Shown piece after piece: positions 1 to 7,906 of a stretch of DNA of 64,000 nt. Positions within the stretch are counted from its first letter, which is position 1, and the number at the start of each line of letters is the position of its first letter. Position numbers and translations under genes: made by a program. Origin of the DNA: an uncultured Microbacterium sp. (GTDB taxonomy: Bacteria > Actinomycetota > Actinomycetes > Actinomycetales > Microbacteriaceae); NCBI RefSeq assembly GCF_947488465.1, contig NZ_CANKZA010000001.1:248001-312000 (forward strand). Reading direction: 5' to 3'. Below the pieces are notes generated by a model that was given only the letters and a program-made list of their open reading frames with translations, had not been told where the DNA came from and made no database searches.

Positions 1-1
1 C

Positions 2-1633
2 GGCGGAATGCGCCAGCGGGCCATGATCGCAATGGCGATCGCCAACGACCCCAAAGTGATCATCGCCGATGAGCCGACAACGGCCCTGGACGTGACGATC
101 CAGGCGCAGATCCTCGACGTGCTCGAGCGCGCGAAGGAGATCACGGGCGCCGCGGTCGTCCTCATCACCCACGATCTGGGTGTCGTCGCCGGCCATGCCG
201 ATCGCGTCGGGGTGATGTATGCCGGCAAACTCGTCGAGATCGGTAGCACCGAGCAGATCTTCCACCAACCGCACATGCCCTACTCGATCGGGCTCTTGCG
301 CTCCGTGCCGAACATGCTGACCGCCGGCAGTCAGCGACTGGTGCCGCTCGAGGGACGGCCGCCGTCTCTCAGCAGTCTCCCGCGTGGGTGCCCGTTCGCG
401 GCGCGCTGCCCGATCGCCATCGACGAGTGCCGCACGATCGAACCCGACCTCGTCGCCTACGAACCGGGGGTGGAGCCGCCGCACCTGGCCGCCTGCATCC
501 GCTCCGGCGAGATCGCGCGCGGTGAGCTCGACCGCGGCGACGTGTTCCCGCGACCCGAGCCGCTGCCGGCCGATGCACGCGCCGAGACCGATGACGCTCC
601 CGTCATCGTGGTGGAAGACCTCAAGCGCCACTTCCCCCTCATGAAGGGTGCCGTGTTCCCGCGTCGCATCGGCACCGTCCGTGCGGTCGACGGTGTGAGC
701 TTCTCACTGCGTCCCGGTCGCACGCTCGGCCTCGTGGGGGAGTCCGGCTGCGGCAAGACGACCACGATCCTCGAGATCATGGAAATGAGGGGCCCCCACC
801 ACGGGCGGATCACAATCCACGGCAAGGATGTCTCCTCGCTCTCGCGCAAAGAGCTGCAGGGCTTGCGCAAGGACGTCCAGATCGTCTTCCAGGATCCGAT
901 GGGCGCGATCGATCCGCGGCTGCCGATCGGGGAAGTCATCAGCGAGCCGCTCCTGGTCCAGGGCGCCTCGAAGCAGGCCCGCGATCAGCGTGTCGTGGAG
1001 CTCTTGGAGCTCGTCGGGCTCGACCCGGCGATGGCCGACCGCTATCCGCATGAGTTCTCCGGCGGACAGCGCCAGCGCATCGGCATCGCCCGGGCCCTTG
1101 CCACGGGTCCCTCGGTCATCGTCCTCGACGAGCCGCTCTCGGCGCTCGATGTGTCGATCCAGGCCGGAATCATCAACCTGCTCGAGGATCTCAAGGAGCG
1201 ACTCGGCCTGTCCTATGTCTTCGTCGCGCACGACCTCGCCGTCGTCCGGCAGATGGCGGACGACGTCGCGGTGATGTATCTCGGCGCCGTCGTCGAGCAG
1301 GGTCCGATCGCCGAGGTGTTCGGGAGCCCGCAGCATCCGTACACCAAGGCACTCATCTCCGCGGCTCCCATTCCGGACCCGCGCATCGAGCGCGGGCGCG
1401 CCCGGATCTTGCTGCAGGGTGACCTTCCGAGTCCGACGCAGGAGATCACCGGATGCCGGTTCCGGACGCGGTGCCCGCTCTACGCACTGCTCGACGAATC
1501 CCGTCAGGCGCAGTGCCGCGATACCGATCCCGCCCTCGCGCCGCACCATGGTGTGCGGGTCGCGTGTCACCACGTCGAGAAGTCGGCGCTCGTCGACATC
1601 GCGGTGGCGCCGGAACCGGCCACCACCCCCTGA
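2..1633 (+). CDS. Oligopeptide ABC importer, fused double ATPase (5' end missing)
   Basis: This is the energising subunit of a di-/oligopeptide uptake system, with two nucleotide-binding domains in one chain (the equivalent of DppD plus DppF). The window opens inside the signature motif of the first domain (GGMRQR), so the start and first Walker A are missing. What remains of domain 1 shows Walker B (IIADEPTTALD) and the H-loop (LITHDLG), followed by a Cys-containing oligo_HPY tail (RGCPFAARCP). Counting from the ATG at 8, domain 2 starts near residue 200. It has Walker A GESGCGKTT near 244, signature SGGQRQR near 351, Walker B VIVLDEPLSALD near 375 and its own oligo_HPY tail (TGCRFRTRCP). 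Both domains look catalytically intact. The binding protein follows 65 bases downstream. The permeases are presumably upstream, outside the window. Confidence 0.93.
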   Translation, partial: GGMRQRAMIAMAIANDPKVIIADEPTTALDVTIQAQILDVLERAKEITGAAVVLITHDLGVVAGHADRVGVMYAGKLVEIGSTEQIFHQPHMPYSIGLLRSVPNMLTAGSQRLVPLEGRPPSLSSLPRGCPFAARCPIAIDECRTIEPDLVAYEPGVEPPHLAACIRSGEIARGELDRGDVFPRPEPLPADARAETDDAPVIVVEDLKRHFPLMKGAVFPRRIGTVRAVDGVSFSLRPGRTLGLVGESGCGKTTTILEIMEMRGPHHGRITIHGKDVSSLSRKELQGLRKDVQIVFQDPMGAIDPRLPIGEVISEPLLVQGASKQARDQRVVELLELVGLDPAMADRYPHEFSGGQRQRIGIARALATGPSVIVLDEPLSALDVSIQAGIINLLEDLKERLGLSYVFVAHDLAVVRQMADDVAVMYLGAVVEQGPIAEVFGSPQHPYTKALISAAPIPDPRIERGRARILLQGDLPSPTQEITGCRFRTRCPLYALLDESRQAQCRDTDPALAPHHGVRVACHHVEKSALVDIAVAPEPATTP

Positions 1634-1698
1634 ACTCCCTCCGCGCGCGGCACCACGCGCCGAAGGGCCCCCCAGAAACAATCGAGAGGAACGATCAC

Positions 1699-3378
1699 AT
1701 GAGAAATCGGAGTGCCAAGGCGCTCGGCTCTCTGGCGATGCTCGGCGCTGCGGCGCTCATCGTCACAGGCTGTGCAGCCGGCAACACGACCAGCCCCACC
1801 GGCGCACCGAGCGAGGCCGCGGAGCTTCCCGCGACCGCGTGGGTCCGCGCAGATGCCGCCGAGGTCCAGGATGGCGGCACACTGACCCTGGCGGTGGGCT
1901 CGCTCCCCGTGCAGTTCAACACCAATGAGGTCGACGGGAACGAGGCCGACACCGTCGACATCTCCGAGGCGACCATCGGCGGCCCGTTCAAGATCGGCGA
2001 AGACGGTACGCCGGTGCTCGATGAGAACTACGCCACCTCGGCGGAGATCACCGGCGACGACCCCCAGGTCGTCGAGATCAAGCTGAACCCCGAGGCCGTG
2101 TGGGAAGACGGCACGCCGATCACGGTCGCCGACTACCAGGCGTTCTGGGCGGCCCAGAATGGCACCAACGAGGCCTACACCCCGGCGTCCACCGCGGGAT
2201 ACGAGGACATCACCTCTGTCGAACAGGGCGCCGATGAGTTCGACGTCGTCATCACCTTCTCGCAGGTGTACGCGGACTGGCAGTCGCTGTTCGGCACGGT
2301 CCTGCCGGCGGCGATCTCCAGCGACCCCGAGGCCTACAACAACGGCTACCGCACGCAGGCCGTGCCTTCATCGGGACCGTTCCGCATCTCGAACATCGAC
2401 GCGACCGGCCAGGTCGTCACCCTCGAGCGCAACCCCGCGTGGTGGGGCGAGACGCCCAAGCTCGAGACCGTCCTCTACAAGGCGGTGAGCCAGGACCAGC
2501 AGGGTTCCTCCTTCGCCAACAGCGAGATCGACGCGCTCTACATCTCGGCCAACGCCGACCTGTACGCCACCGCGCAGACCCGCTCCGACGCCGAGGTCCA
2601 GACCTCGGGTGGTCTCACGTGGACGCACGTCACGATGAACGCCAAGGAAGGCCCGCTGGCCGACGTCAACGTCCGCAAGGCCGTGGCCTCGATCGTCAAC
2701 CGTGAGGGGATTGCCGCATCGGCGAACACCCCCGTCGGCGCCCCGCCGGTCACGCAGGGCGACTACATCTTCATGCCCGGTCAGAACGGTTACGAAGACA
2801 AGGCACTGCCCTACGACCCCGAGGCAGGCGCAAGCTTCCTCGAGGAAGCCGGCTACACGAAGGACGGCGAGTCGTGGACCAAGGATGGCGAGGCGCTCGA
2901 GCTCAGCATCACGGTTCCGGCCGACACCGCCACCAACATCCAGCGCTCCGAGCAGGTCCAGGCCGACCTCGGTGAGTTCGGCATTCCGGTGGAGCTGGAG
3001 ACCGTGCCCGCGCAGCAGTACTTCAGCGACTACGTCATCCCGGGCAACTTCGAGATGGTGTCGTTCTCATGGGTCGGTACACCGTTCCCGATCTCCTCGT
3101 CCGAGGCGCTGTACTACCCGCTCGACTCCGAGTCGAACTTCACCGGCACGACCGACGACCGCCTCGGCGACCTGTACGACCAGGTCAACGCGGAGCTCGA
3201 CCCGGACGCGCGCGTCGAGATCGCCAAGGAGATCAACGACGTGATCTGGGAGTACGTGCCCATGTTCCCGCTCGCGCCGCTGCCGAACGTCTACGCGGTC
3301 AAGGACGGTCTCGTCAACTGGGGCGCCACCCAGTTCGAGACGATCGACTGGACCACGGTCGGTTGGGCCACCAGCTGA
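1699..3378 (+). CDS. Oligopeptide ABC transporter substrate-binding lipoprotein (SBP_bac_5)
   Basis: Extracytoplasmic receptor that would deliver peptides or a related solute to the importer whose ATPase gene precedes it. The 559-residue product begins with a lipoprotein signal: basic MRNR, a hydrophobic stretch, and lipobox VTGC with Cys25 as the lipidation site. After that the family 5 solute-binding fold runs to the end, with typical segments such as GGTLTLAVGS, PSSGPFRI and a final WATS. The start at 1699 is chosen because GAGAGGA sits 8 bases upstream and the signal peptide begins directly there; the frame is open further upstream but without a ribosome site. The substrate cannot be read from sequence. 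Confidence 0.93.
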   Translation: MRNRSAKALGSLAMLGAAALIVTGCAAGNTTSPTGAPSEAAELPATAWVRADAAEVQDGGTLTLAVGSLPVQFNTNEVDGNEADTVDISEATIGGPFKIGEDGTPVLDENYATSAEITGDDPQVVEIKLNPEAVWEDGTPITVADYQAFWAAQNGTNEAYTPASTAGYEDITSVEQGADEFDVVITFSQVYADWQSLFGTVLPAAISSDPEAYNNGYRTQAVPSSGPFRISNIDATGQVVTLERNPAWWGETPKLETVLYKAVSQDQQGSSFANSEIDALYISANADLYATAQTRSDAEVQTSGGLTWTHVTMNAKEGPLADVNVRKAVASIVNREGIAASANTPVGAPPVTQGDYIFMPGQNGYEDKALPYDPEAGASFLEEAGYTKDGESWTKDGEALELSITVPADTATNIQRSEQVQADLGEFGIPVELETVPAQQYFSDYVIPGNFEMVSFSWVGTPFPISSSEALYYPLDSESNFTGTTDDRLGDLYDQVNAELDPDARVEIAKEINDVIWEYVPMFPLAPLPNVYAVKDGLVNWGATQFETIDWTTVGWATS

Positions 3379-3399
3379 TCGACTGATCACGCGAGAACG

Positions 3400-3429
3400 C
3401 GGGGCGGGCTCCTTCGGGAGTCCGCCCCG
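3400..3429 (+). terminator. Strong UUCG-loop hairpin after the peptide importer
   Basis: Arms of 13 bases (3400-3412 and 3417-3429) pair with one G-T wobble around a TTCG tetraloop, 21 bases after the binding-protein stop. There is no clear T-run. It probably ends the transporter transcript. Confidence 0.8.
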
Positions 3430-3475
3430 TGCGCGTGTGTCCCGGCATCCGGGCGACCCTCAGGGAAGCCTGCGG

Positions 3476-3481
3476 TACGCT
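3476..3481 (+). promoter_or_regulatory. Candidate -10 box of typA
   Basis: TACGCT lies in the 120-base gap before typA. Initiation about 7 bases later would give a leader of some 65 bases that contains AAGGAC at 3540-3545, seven bases before the typA ATG. This gene is therefore likely leadered. Confidence 0.45.
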
Positions 3482-3552
3482 GAAGTGCGCATGTCTCGCG
3501 TTTTCCGCGGACAGCGATCGACTTTCTCTCCCCACTCGGCAAGGACACTTCC

Positions 3553-5466
3553 ATGGCGCACGCCCTCCGTTCGGACCTCCGCAACGTCGCGATCGTCGCG
3601 CACGTCGACCACGGCAAGACCACGCTCGTCGACGCGATGCTGCGCCAGACCGGCTCTTTCGGCTCGCACGAGCACATGGAAGAGCGCGCGATGGACTCCA
3701 ACGACCTCGAGCGTGAAAAGGGCATCACGATCCTCGCCAAGAACACGGCGATCACGTACAAGGGCAAGCACGCCGACGGCGAAGAGATCACCATCAACGT
3801 GATCGACACCCCGGGCCACGCCGACTTCGGTGGCGAGGTCGAACGCGGCCTGTCGATGGTCGACGGTGTCGTGCTCCTCGTCGACGCGAGTGAAGGTCCG
3901 CTTCCGCAGACCCGCTTTGTGCTGCGCAAGGCGCTCGAAGCGAAGCTCCCCGTCATCCTCCTGGTCAACAAGACCGACCGCCCCGACGCCCGCATCGCGG
4001 AGGTCGAAGAGGAAGCCCATGACCTGCTGCTGGGCCTGGCATCCGACCTTGTCGACGACGTGCCCGACCTCGACGTCGACGCGCTGCTCGACGTGCCCGT
4101 CGTCTACGCCTCCGGCCGCGCAGGTGCCGCCTCTGCCAACCGGCCCGAGAACGGCGCACTGCCCGACAACGACGACCTCGAGCCGCTGTTCGAGGCGATC
4201 CTCCAGCACGTGCCCGCGCCCTCCTACGACGACGAAGCGCCGCTGCAGGCCTGGGTCACGAACCTCGACTCCAGCCCGTTCCTCGGTCGCCTGGCACTCC
4301 TGCGCGTCTTCAACGGCACGCTGAAGAAGGGCCAGACGGTCGCCTGGGTGCGCGCCGACGGCACGACCAGCAACGCGCGGATCACCGAGCTGCTGAAGAC
4401 CCGCGCGCTCGAGCGTTACCCCGCCGAGTCGGCAGGCCCCGGCGACATCGTCGCCATCGCCGGCTTCGAGAACATCACGATCGGTGAGACGATCGCCGAC
4501 CCCGAGGACGTGCGCCCCCTCCCGGCGATCACGGTCGACGACCCGGCCATCTCGATGACGATCGGCACGAACACCTCGCCCCTCATGGGCAAGGTCAAGG
4601 GCCACAAGCTCACGGCGCGCATGGTCAAGGACCGCCTGGACAAGGAGCTCATCGGCAACGTCTCGCTCAAAGTCGTCGACATCGGACGCCCCGACGCGTG
4701 GGAAGTCCAGGGTCGCGGTGAGCTCGCGCTCGCCATCCTGGTGGAGAACATGCGTCGCGAGGGCTTCGAGCTCACCGTCGGAAAGCCCCAGGTGGTCACG
4801 AAGAAGATCGACGGCAAGACCTACGAGCCGTTCGAGCACCTGACGATCGACACTCCCGAAGAGCACCTGGGTGCGATCACGCAGCTCCTCGCGAACCGCA
4901 AGGGTCGCATGGAGAACATGACCAACCACGGCACCGGCTGGGTGCGGATGGAGTTCATCGTTCCGTCGCGCGGGCTCATCGGATTCCGCAGCGAGTTCCT
5001 GACCACGACCCGCGGCACGGGCATCGCCAACGCGATCTCGCACGGGTACGAGCCCTGGGCCGGTCAGATCACCACGCGTCAGAACGGTTCGATCGTCGCC
5101 GACCGGATGGGTGTCGTCACTCCGTTCGCGATCATCGGCCTGCAGGAGCGCATGTCGTTCTTCGTGCAGCCCACGCAGGAGGTCTACGAGGGCATGGTGG
5201 TCGGCGAGAACTCGCGCGCCGACGACATGGACGTGAACATCACGCGTGAGAAGAAGCTCACCAACATGCGCGCCGCGAGCTCGGACTCCTTCGAGTCGAT
5301 GACGCCGCCGCGTCTGCTGACGCTCGAGGAGAGCCTCGAGTTCGCGCGCGACGACGAATGTGTCGAGGTGACGCCCGAGGTCGTCCGCATCCGCAAGGTC
5401 GAGCTCGACGCGACGGTCCGCGGACGCAACGCCTCGCGACTGAAGCGCCAGGACGCCAGCGCCTGA
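3553..5466 (+). CDS. typA: Ribosome-associated translational GTPase TypA/BipA
   Basis: TypA is an EF-G-like GTPase that binds the 70S ribosome and is needed for growth under cold or other stress and for 50S assembly. The 637-residue product has G1 AHVDHGKTT at 16-24, a switch I region with REKGITI, G3 DTPGHADF near 84 and G4 NKTD near 137. Domains II, III and V follow. The TypA-specific C-terminal segment is seen near 458-490 (VPSRGLIGFRSEF, then TTTRGTG), which separates it from EF-G and LepA. Length is typical. The ATG at 3553 is preceded by AAGGAC. It is a single-gene unit bounded by hairpins on both sides. Confidence 0.97.
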   Translation: MAHALRSDLRNVAIVAHVDHGKTTLVDAMLRQTGSFGSHEHMEERAMDSNDLEREKGITILAKNTAITYKGKHADGEEITINVIDTPGHADFGGEVERGLSMVDGVVLLVDASEGPLPQTRFVLRKALEAKLPVILLVNKTDRPDARIAEVEEEAHDLLLGLASDLVDDVPDLDVDALLDVPVVYASGRAGAASANRPENGALPDNDDLEPLFEAILQHVPAPSYDDEAPLQAWVTNLDSSPFLGRLALLRVFNGTLKKGQTVAWVRADGTTSNARITELLKTRALERYPAESAGPGDIVAIAGFENITIGETIADPEDVRPLPAITVDDPAISMTIGTNTSPLMGKVKGHKLTARMVKDRLDKELIGNVSLKVVDIGRPDAWEVQGRGELALAILVENMRREGFELTVGKPQVVTKKIDGKTYEPFEHLTIDTPEEHLGAITQLLANRKGRMENMTNHGTGWVRMEFIVPSRGLIGFRSEFLTTTRGTGIANAISHGYEPWAGQITTRQNGSIVADRMGVVTPFAIIGLQERMSFFVQPTQEVYEGMVVGENSRADDMDVNITREKKLTNMRAASSDSFESMTPPRLLTLEESLEFARDDECVEVTPEVVRIRKVELDATVRGRNASRLKRQDASA

Positions 5467-5500
5467 CCCACCTCGCCTCCGCCGCGAGCCGCATAGTTCT

Positions 5501-5546
5501 GCGCGAGCCGACGAGATCCGTACGCAGGGATCTTGTCGGCTCGCGC
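5501..5546. terminator. 19-bp hairpin between converging typA and DUF2200 genes
   Basis: Left arm 5501-5519 and right arm 5528-5546 are complementary over 19 bases with one mismatch, with an 8-base loop. The position between two convergent stops (5466 and 5587) suits a bidirectional terminator. No T-run follows on either side. Confidence 0.65.
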
Positions 5547-5564
5547 GTGTCTTGTCGGCTCGCG
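5532..5564 (+). repeat. Direct repeat CTTGTCGGCTCGCG, two copies
   Basis: Identical 14-base copies lie at 5532-5545 and 5551-5564, 19 bases apart. The first copy is the right arm of the preceding hairpin, so either copy could pair with the left arm. Confidence 0.8.
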
Positions 5565-5586
5565 GGGGTCGGGCGGGTGGAGGGGG

Positions 5587-5928
5587 TCAGGAGCGGAGGA
5601 TGCTCGCCATCTTCTTGCCCCGCGCGACCTCGTCGACCAGCAGGTCGAGATAGCGGATCTTCTGCATGAGCGGATCGTCGATCTCCTGAACACGGATGCC
5701 GCAGATCACTCCGGTGATCAGCGGCGCGTTCGGGTTGAGGTTCGCCGCGGCGAAGAAGTCCTCGAACGTGGTGCCGTCGGCGAGGTGTGCCTCGAGTTCG
5801 GCGGGGGAGAACCCCGTGAGCCACCGCGTGACCTCGTCGACCTCGTCCTTCGTGTGGCCCTTGCGCTCAGCCTTGGCGACGTAGTGGACGTACACCGATG
5901 CGACGCTCATCCGGAAGATCCTGCTCAT
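5587..5928 (-). CDS. DUF2200 family protein
   Basis: Small cytoplasmic protein of 113 residues matching the DUF2200 family, whose molecular role is not known to me. The recognisable block is RIFRMSVASVYVHYVAKAE followed by KGHTKDEVDEVTRWLTGF, close to the family consensus, and the C-terminus KKMASILRS. The start at 5928 (MSRIFRMS) is preferred over an ATG 24 bases further upstream because family members begin close to this RI(F/Y)xMS segment, and because TACTCT ends 7 bases upstream, fitting a leaderless transcript. The gene is divergent from azlC with only 37 bases between start codons, and convergent with typA. Confidence 0.85.
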   Translation of the reverse strand: MSRIFRMSVASVYVHYVAKAERKGHTKDEVDEVTRWLTGFSPAELEAHLADGTTFEDFFAAANLNPNAPLITGVICGIRVQEIDDPLMQKIRYLDLLVDEVARGKKMASILRS

Positions 5929-5935
5929 GCGAGCC

Positions 5936-5941
5936 AGAGTA
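5936..5941 (-). promoter_or_regulatory. Leaderless -10 box of the DUF2200 gene
   Basis: TACTCT on the minus strand, 7 bases before the ATG at 5928; no ribosome binding site is present. Confidence 0.55.
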
Positions 5942-5952
5942 CCCGCCGACAC

Positions 5953-5958
5953 TAAGCT
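5953..5958 (+). promoter_or_regulatory. Leaderless -10 box of azlC
   Basis: TAAGCT, 7 bases before the GTG at 5966. It is back-to-back with the DUF2200 promoter, so the two polymerase footprints must overlap. Confidence 0.6.
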
Positions 5959-5965
5959 CGGGCAG

Positions 5966-6718
5966 GTGAGTCAGGATGCCGCCGCGCGCCGCGCATGGCG
6001 CGATGGACTGGGCGTGGCGTTCGCGACGAGTGCGTACGGGATCTCCTTCGGTGCCCTCGCGGTGACCTCGGGCCTCGACATCTGGCAGACCTGTGTGCTC
6101 AGCCTCGTGATGTTCACCGGCGGCTCGCAGTTCGCCTTCGTCGGGGTGATCGGGGCCGGAGGCCTCGCCGCCGCGCCTGCCGCCATCGCCTCGGCCGGGC
6201 TCCTCGGGGTTCGAAATGTGGCGTACGGGCTCCGGATGGCGCCGGTCGTCGCCGGCGGCCCGCTCCGGCGTGTCGCGGCGATGCACTTCACGATCGACGA
6301 ATCGACGGCCGTCGCACTCGCGCAGACGCATCCGCGCGCGCGGGCGATCGGCTTCTGGGTCACCGGGATCGGGATCTATGTCGGCTGGAACGTCTCCACC
6401 TTGGCGGGAGCATTGCTGGGCGATGTCCTGGGCGATCCGCGCGCGTACGGGCTCGACGCCGCCGCCGCCGCGGCGTTCCTCGCACTCCTGTGGCCGCGCC
6501 TACGTCAGCGACAGGCCATCGCGGTGGGCGTGGCCGCCGCGGTCATCGCCGCGGTGCTGACCCCCGCGATCATGCCCGGGCTCCCCGTACTCGTGGCTGC
6601 GCTCGTGGCGGTCATCGTCGGGTGGACCAACGGGCTCGGCGTCGCCTCATCGGTGCGCCCCGTGTCGGGCTTCGACGCCGAACCGGATGATCTTCCCGAG
6701 CGGGAGGGGCTGCCGTGA
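5966..6718 (+). CDS. azlC: AzlC family branched-chain amino-acid exporter, large subunit
   Basis: Integral membrane protein of 250 residues that with AzlD is expected to export branched-chain amino acids or analogues. The AzlC signature is clear near residues 19-60: SAYGISFGALAVTSGL, then LSLVMFTGGSQFAFVGVIG. The following segments are hydrophobic, with four or more further helices and an acidic, non-membrane C-terminus. The GTG at 5966 is chosen because translation from there starts just before the conserved N-terminal region and a TAAGCT box stands 7 bases upstream; a more upstream ATG would run into the DUF2200 promoter. azlD overlaps its stop codon. Confidence 0.9.
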   Translation: MSQDAAARRAWRDGLGVAFATSAYGISFGALAVTSGLDIWQTCVLSLVMFTGGSQFAFVGVIGAGGLAAAPAAIASAGLLGVRNVAYGLRMAPVVAGGPLRRVAAMHFTIDESTAVALAQTHPRARAIGFWVTGIGIYVGWNVSTLAGALLGDVLGDPRAYGLDAAAAAAFLALLWPRLRQRQAIAVGVAAAVIAAVLTPAIMPGLPVLVAALVAVIVGWTNGLGVASSVRPVSGFDAEPDDLPEREGLP

Positions 6719-7029
6719 CCCTCTGGACGGCGGTGCTGCTGGCATCCACACTCTGTCTGGCGCTGAAAACGCTGGGGTACCTGATTCCTCCGCGGTGGTT
6801 CGAAGCCCCGGCGCCGTCGCGGATCGTCGACCTGCTGACGGTCGCGTTGTTGGCCGCTCTCGTGGCCGTGCAGACCGTCGGCGCGGGTCAGGCGATCGTG
6901 ATGGACGCCCGCGTACCCGCCCTCGTGGTCGCCGCGGGGCTCCTGATCGTCCGCGCCCCGTTCCTCCTCGTCGTGATCGCCGCCGCGGTCGTGGCGGCCC
7001 TCCTGCGTCTCTCGAACCTCGCCGCCTGA
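6715..7029 (+). CDS. azlD: AzlD family branched-chain amino-acid exporter, small subunit
   Basis: Membrane protein of 104 residues with about four hydrophobic helices (TAVLLASTLCLALKTLGYL; LLTVALLAALVAVQTV; VPALVVAAGLLIV; FLLVVIAAAVVAALL), the usual size and pattern of AzlD. The GTG start overlaps the azlC stop as GTGA, so the two subunits are translationally coupled, as expected for a two-component exporter. No other gene follows on the same transcript for 118 bases. Confidence 0.88.
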   Translation: MTLWTAVLLASTLCLALKTLGYLIPPRWFEAPAPSRIVDLLTVALLAALVAVQTVGAGQAIVMDARVPALVVAAGLLIVRAPFLLVVIAAAVVAALLRLSNLAA

Positions 7030-7135
7030 TCCTGCCCGCGCCCTCGCCGAGACGGCACATCGCCGGTGAGACGGGACGCCTCGCATGTCGTCTCAGCGCG
7101 GATGCCGCGTCTCACGCGCGGTGTGGGTGGGCGCC

Positions 7136-7141
7136 TAGACT
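7136..7141 (+). promoter_or_regulatory. Leaderless -10 box of the 7148 gene
   Basis: TAGACT, 6 bases before the GTG at 7148. The gap 7030-7135 before it holds short inverted copies of GAGACG/CGTCTC and nothing else I can name. Confidence 0.6.
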
Positions 7142-7147
7142 TCGGGG

Positions 7148-7576
7148 GTGGAGTTTTCTTGGGCACGCTTCGGGACATGGGCTGTCGCCCTCGTGATCGG
7201 CGTTGTCTACGGCGTCGCCGGCACGATCGGTCAGGCCGCATCGTGGGGATGGATGCCGCTCGGACTCCTCGTGGCCGTCATCGGGGTGGGCGCGCTCCTC
7301 GCGGCCGTCCGGCTGCTGACCGCAGACCGCTGGGCGGCGTTCGCGACGGCGATGGGCGTGATGACCGCGACCCTCGTGTTCTCGGGACGCGGTCCGGGGG
7401 GATCGGTCGTCGTGCCGGCGCCCGAGGAGGGGGCCCTGTCGACCGGGATCTTGTGGACCATTGCGGTTCCGATCATCGCCGCCGTCGTGATCGCATGGCC
7501 GTCGGTGCCCGCGCGAGCCGTCGCCGATGCGTCGGATGTTCCGGACACGCCCGAGGAGGGTCGGCCCACGATCTAG
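7148..7576 (+). CDS. Small four-helix membrane protein of unknown function
   Basis: Product of 142 residues with four hydrophobic segments (WAVALVIGVVYGVAG; MPLGLLVAVIGVGALLAAV; WAAFATAMGVMTATLVFS; GILWTIAVPIIAAVVIAW) and a short acidic tail ending EEGRPTI. It resembles the actinobacterial DUF6113-type proteins often found in front of the ferredoxin gene, but I hold that family name loosely. The TAG stop at 7574-7576 is also the first half of the TAGACT box that drives the ferredoxin gene, so the genes are adjacent but probably separately initiated. Confidence 0.75.
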   Translation: MEFSWARFGTWAVALVIGVVYGVAGTIGQAASWGWMPLGLLVAVIGVGALLAAVRLLTADRWAAFATAMGVMTATLVFSGRGPGGSVVVPAPEEGALSTGILWTIAVPIIAAVVIAWPSVPARAVADASDVPDTPEEGRPTI

Positions 7577-7579
7577 ACT
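7574..7579 (+). promoter_or_regulatory. Leaderless -10 box of fdxA, overlapping the previous stop codon
   Basis: TAGACT, 6 bases before the GTG at 7586. Its first three bases are the stop codon of the upstream gene. Confidence 0.6.
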
Positions 7580-7585
7580 GGATGC

Positions 7586-7906
7586 GTGACGTATGTGATC
7601 GCGCTTCCGTGTGTGGATGTGAAAGACCGAGCCTGCATCGATGAATGTCCCGTCGACTGCATCTACGAGGGCGAGCGGTCGCTCTACATCCACCCCGACG
7701 AATGCGTCGACTGCGGTGCGTGTGAGCCGGTGTGTCCCGTCGAGGCCATCTACTACGAGGACGACCTCCCGAACGAGTGGCAGGACTACTACACCGCGAA
7801 CGTCGAGTTCTTCGAAGACATCGGTTCGCCCGGCGGCGCCGCGAAGGTCGGCGTGATCGCGAAGGATCACCCCGTCATCTCGGCTCTGCCCCCGCAGTCG
7901 CACTGA
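7586..7906 (+). CDS. fdxA: Seven-iron ferredoxin (3Fe-4S/4Fe-4S)
   Basis: Small electron carrier of 106 residues. Cysteines at 9, 17, 21 and 25 ([18 protein letters not shown]) and the second cluster motif [12 protein letters not shown] supply ligands for one 3Fe-4S and one 4Fe-4S cluster, the pattern of actinobacterial FdxA/FdxC. Length is normal for the family. The GTG start is fixed by the leaderless box 6 bases upstream. dapC starts within the stop codon (TGATG). The same ferredoxin-aminotransferase pair is known from other actinobacteria (M. tuberculosis fdxC and Rv1178, from memory). Confidence 0.95.
   Translation: MTYVIALPCVDVKDRACIDECPVDCIYEGERSLYIHPDECVDCGACEPVCPVEAIYYEDDLPNEWQDYYTANVEFFEDIGSPGGAAKVGVIAKDHPVISALPPQSH

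Noticed and set aside
3460..5043. A 527-codon minus-strand frame opposite typA
   Set aside because: The plus strand encodes a complete TypA with all GTPase motifs; the antisense frame shows no recognisable domain.
5467..5586. Riboswitch or small RNA between typA and DUF2200
   Set aside because: It lies after both stops of convergent genes and is a simple near-perfect hairpin; a terminator explains it.
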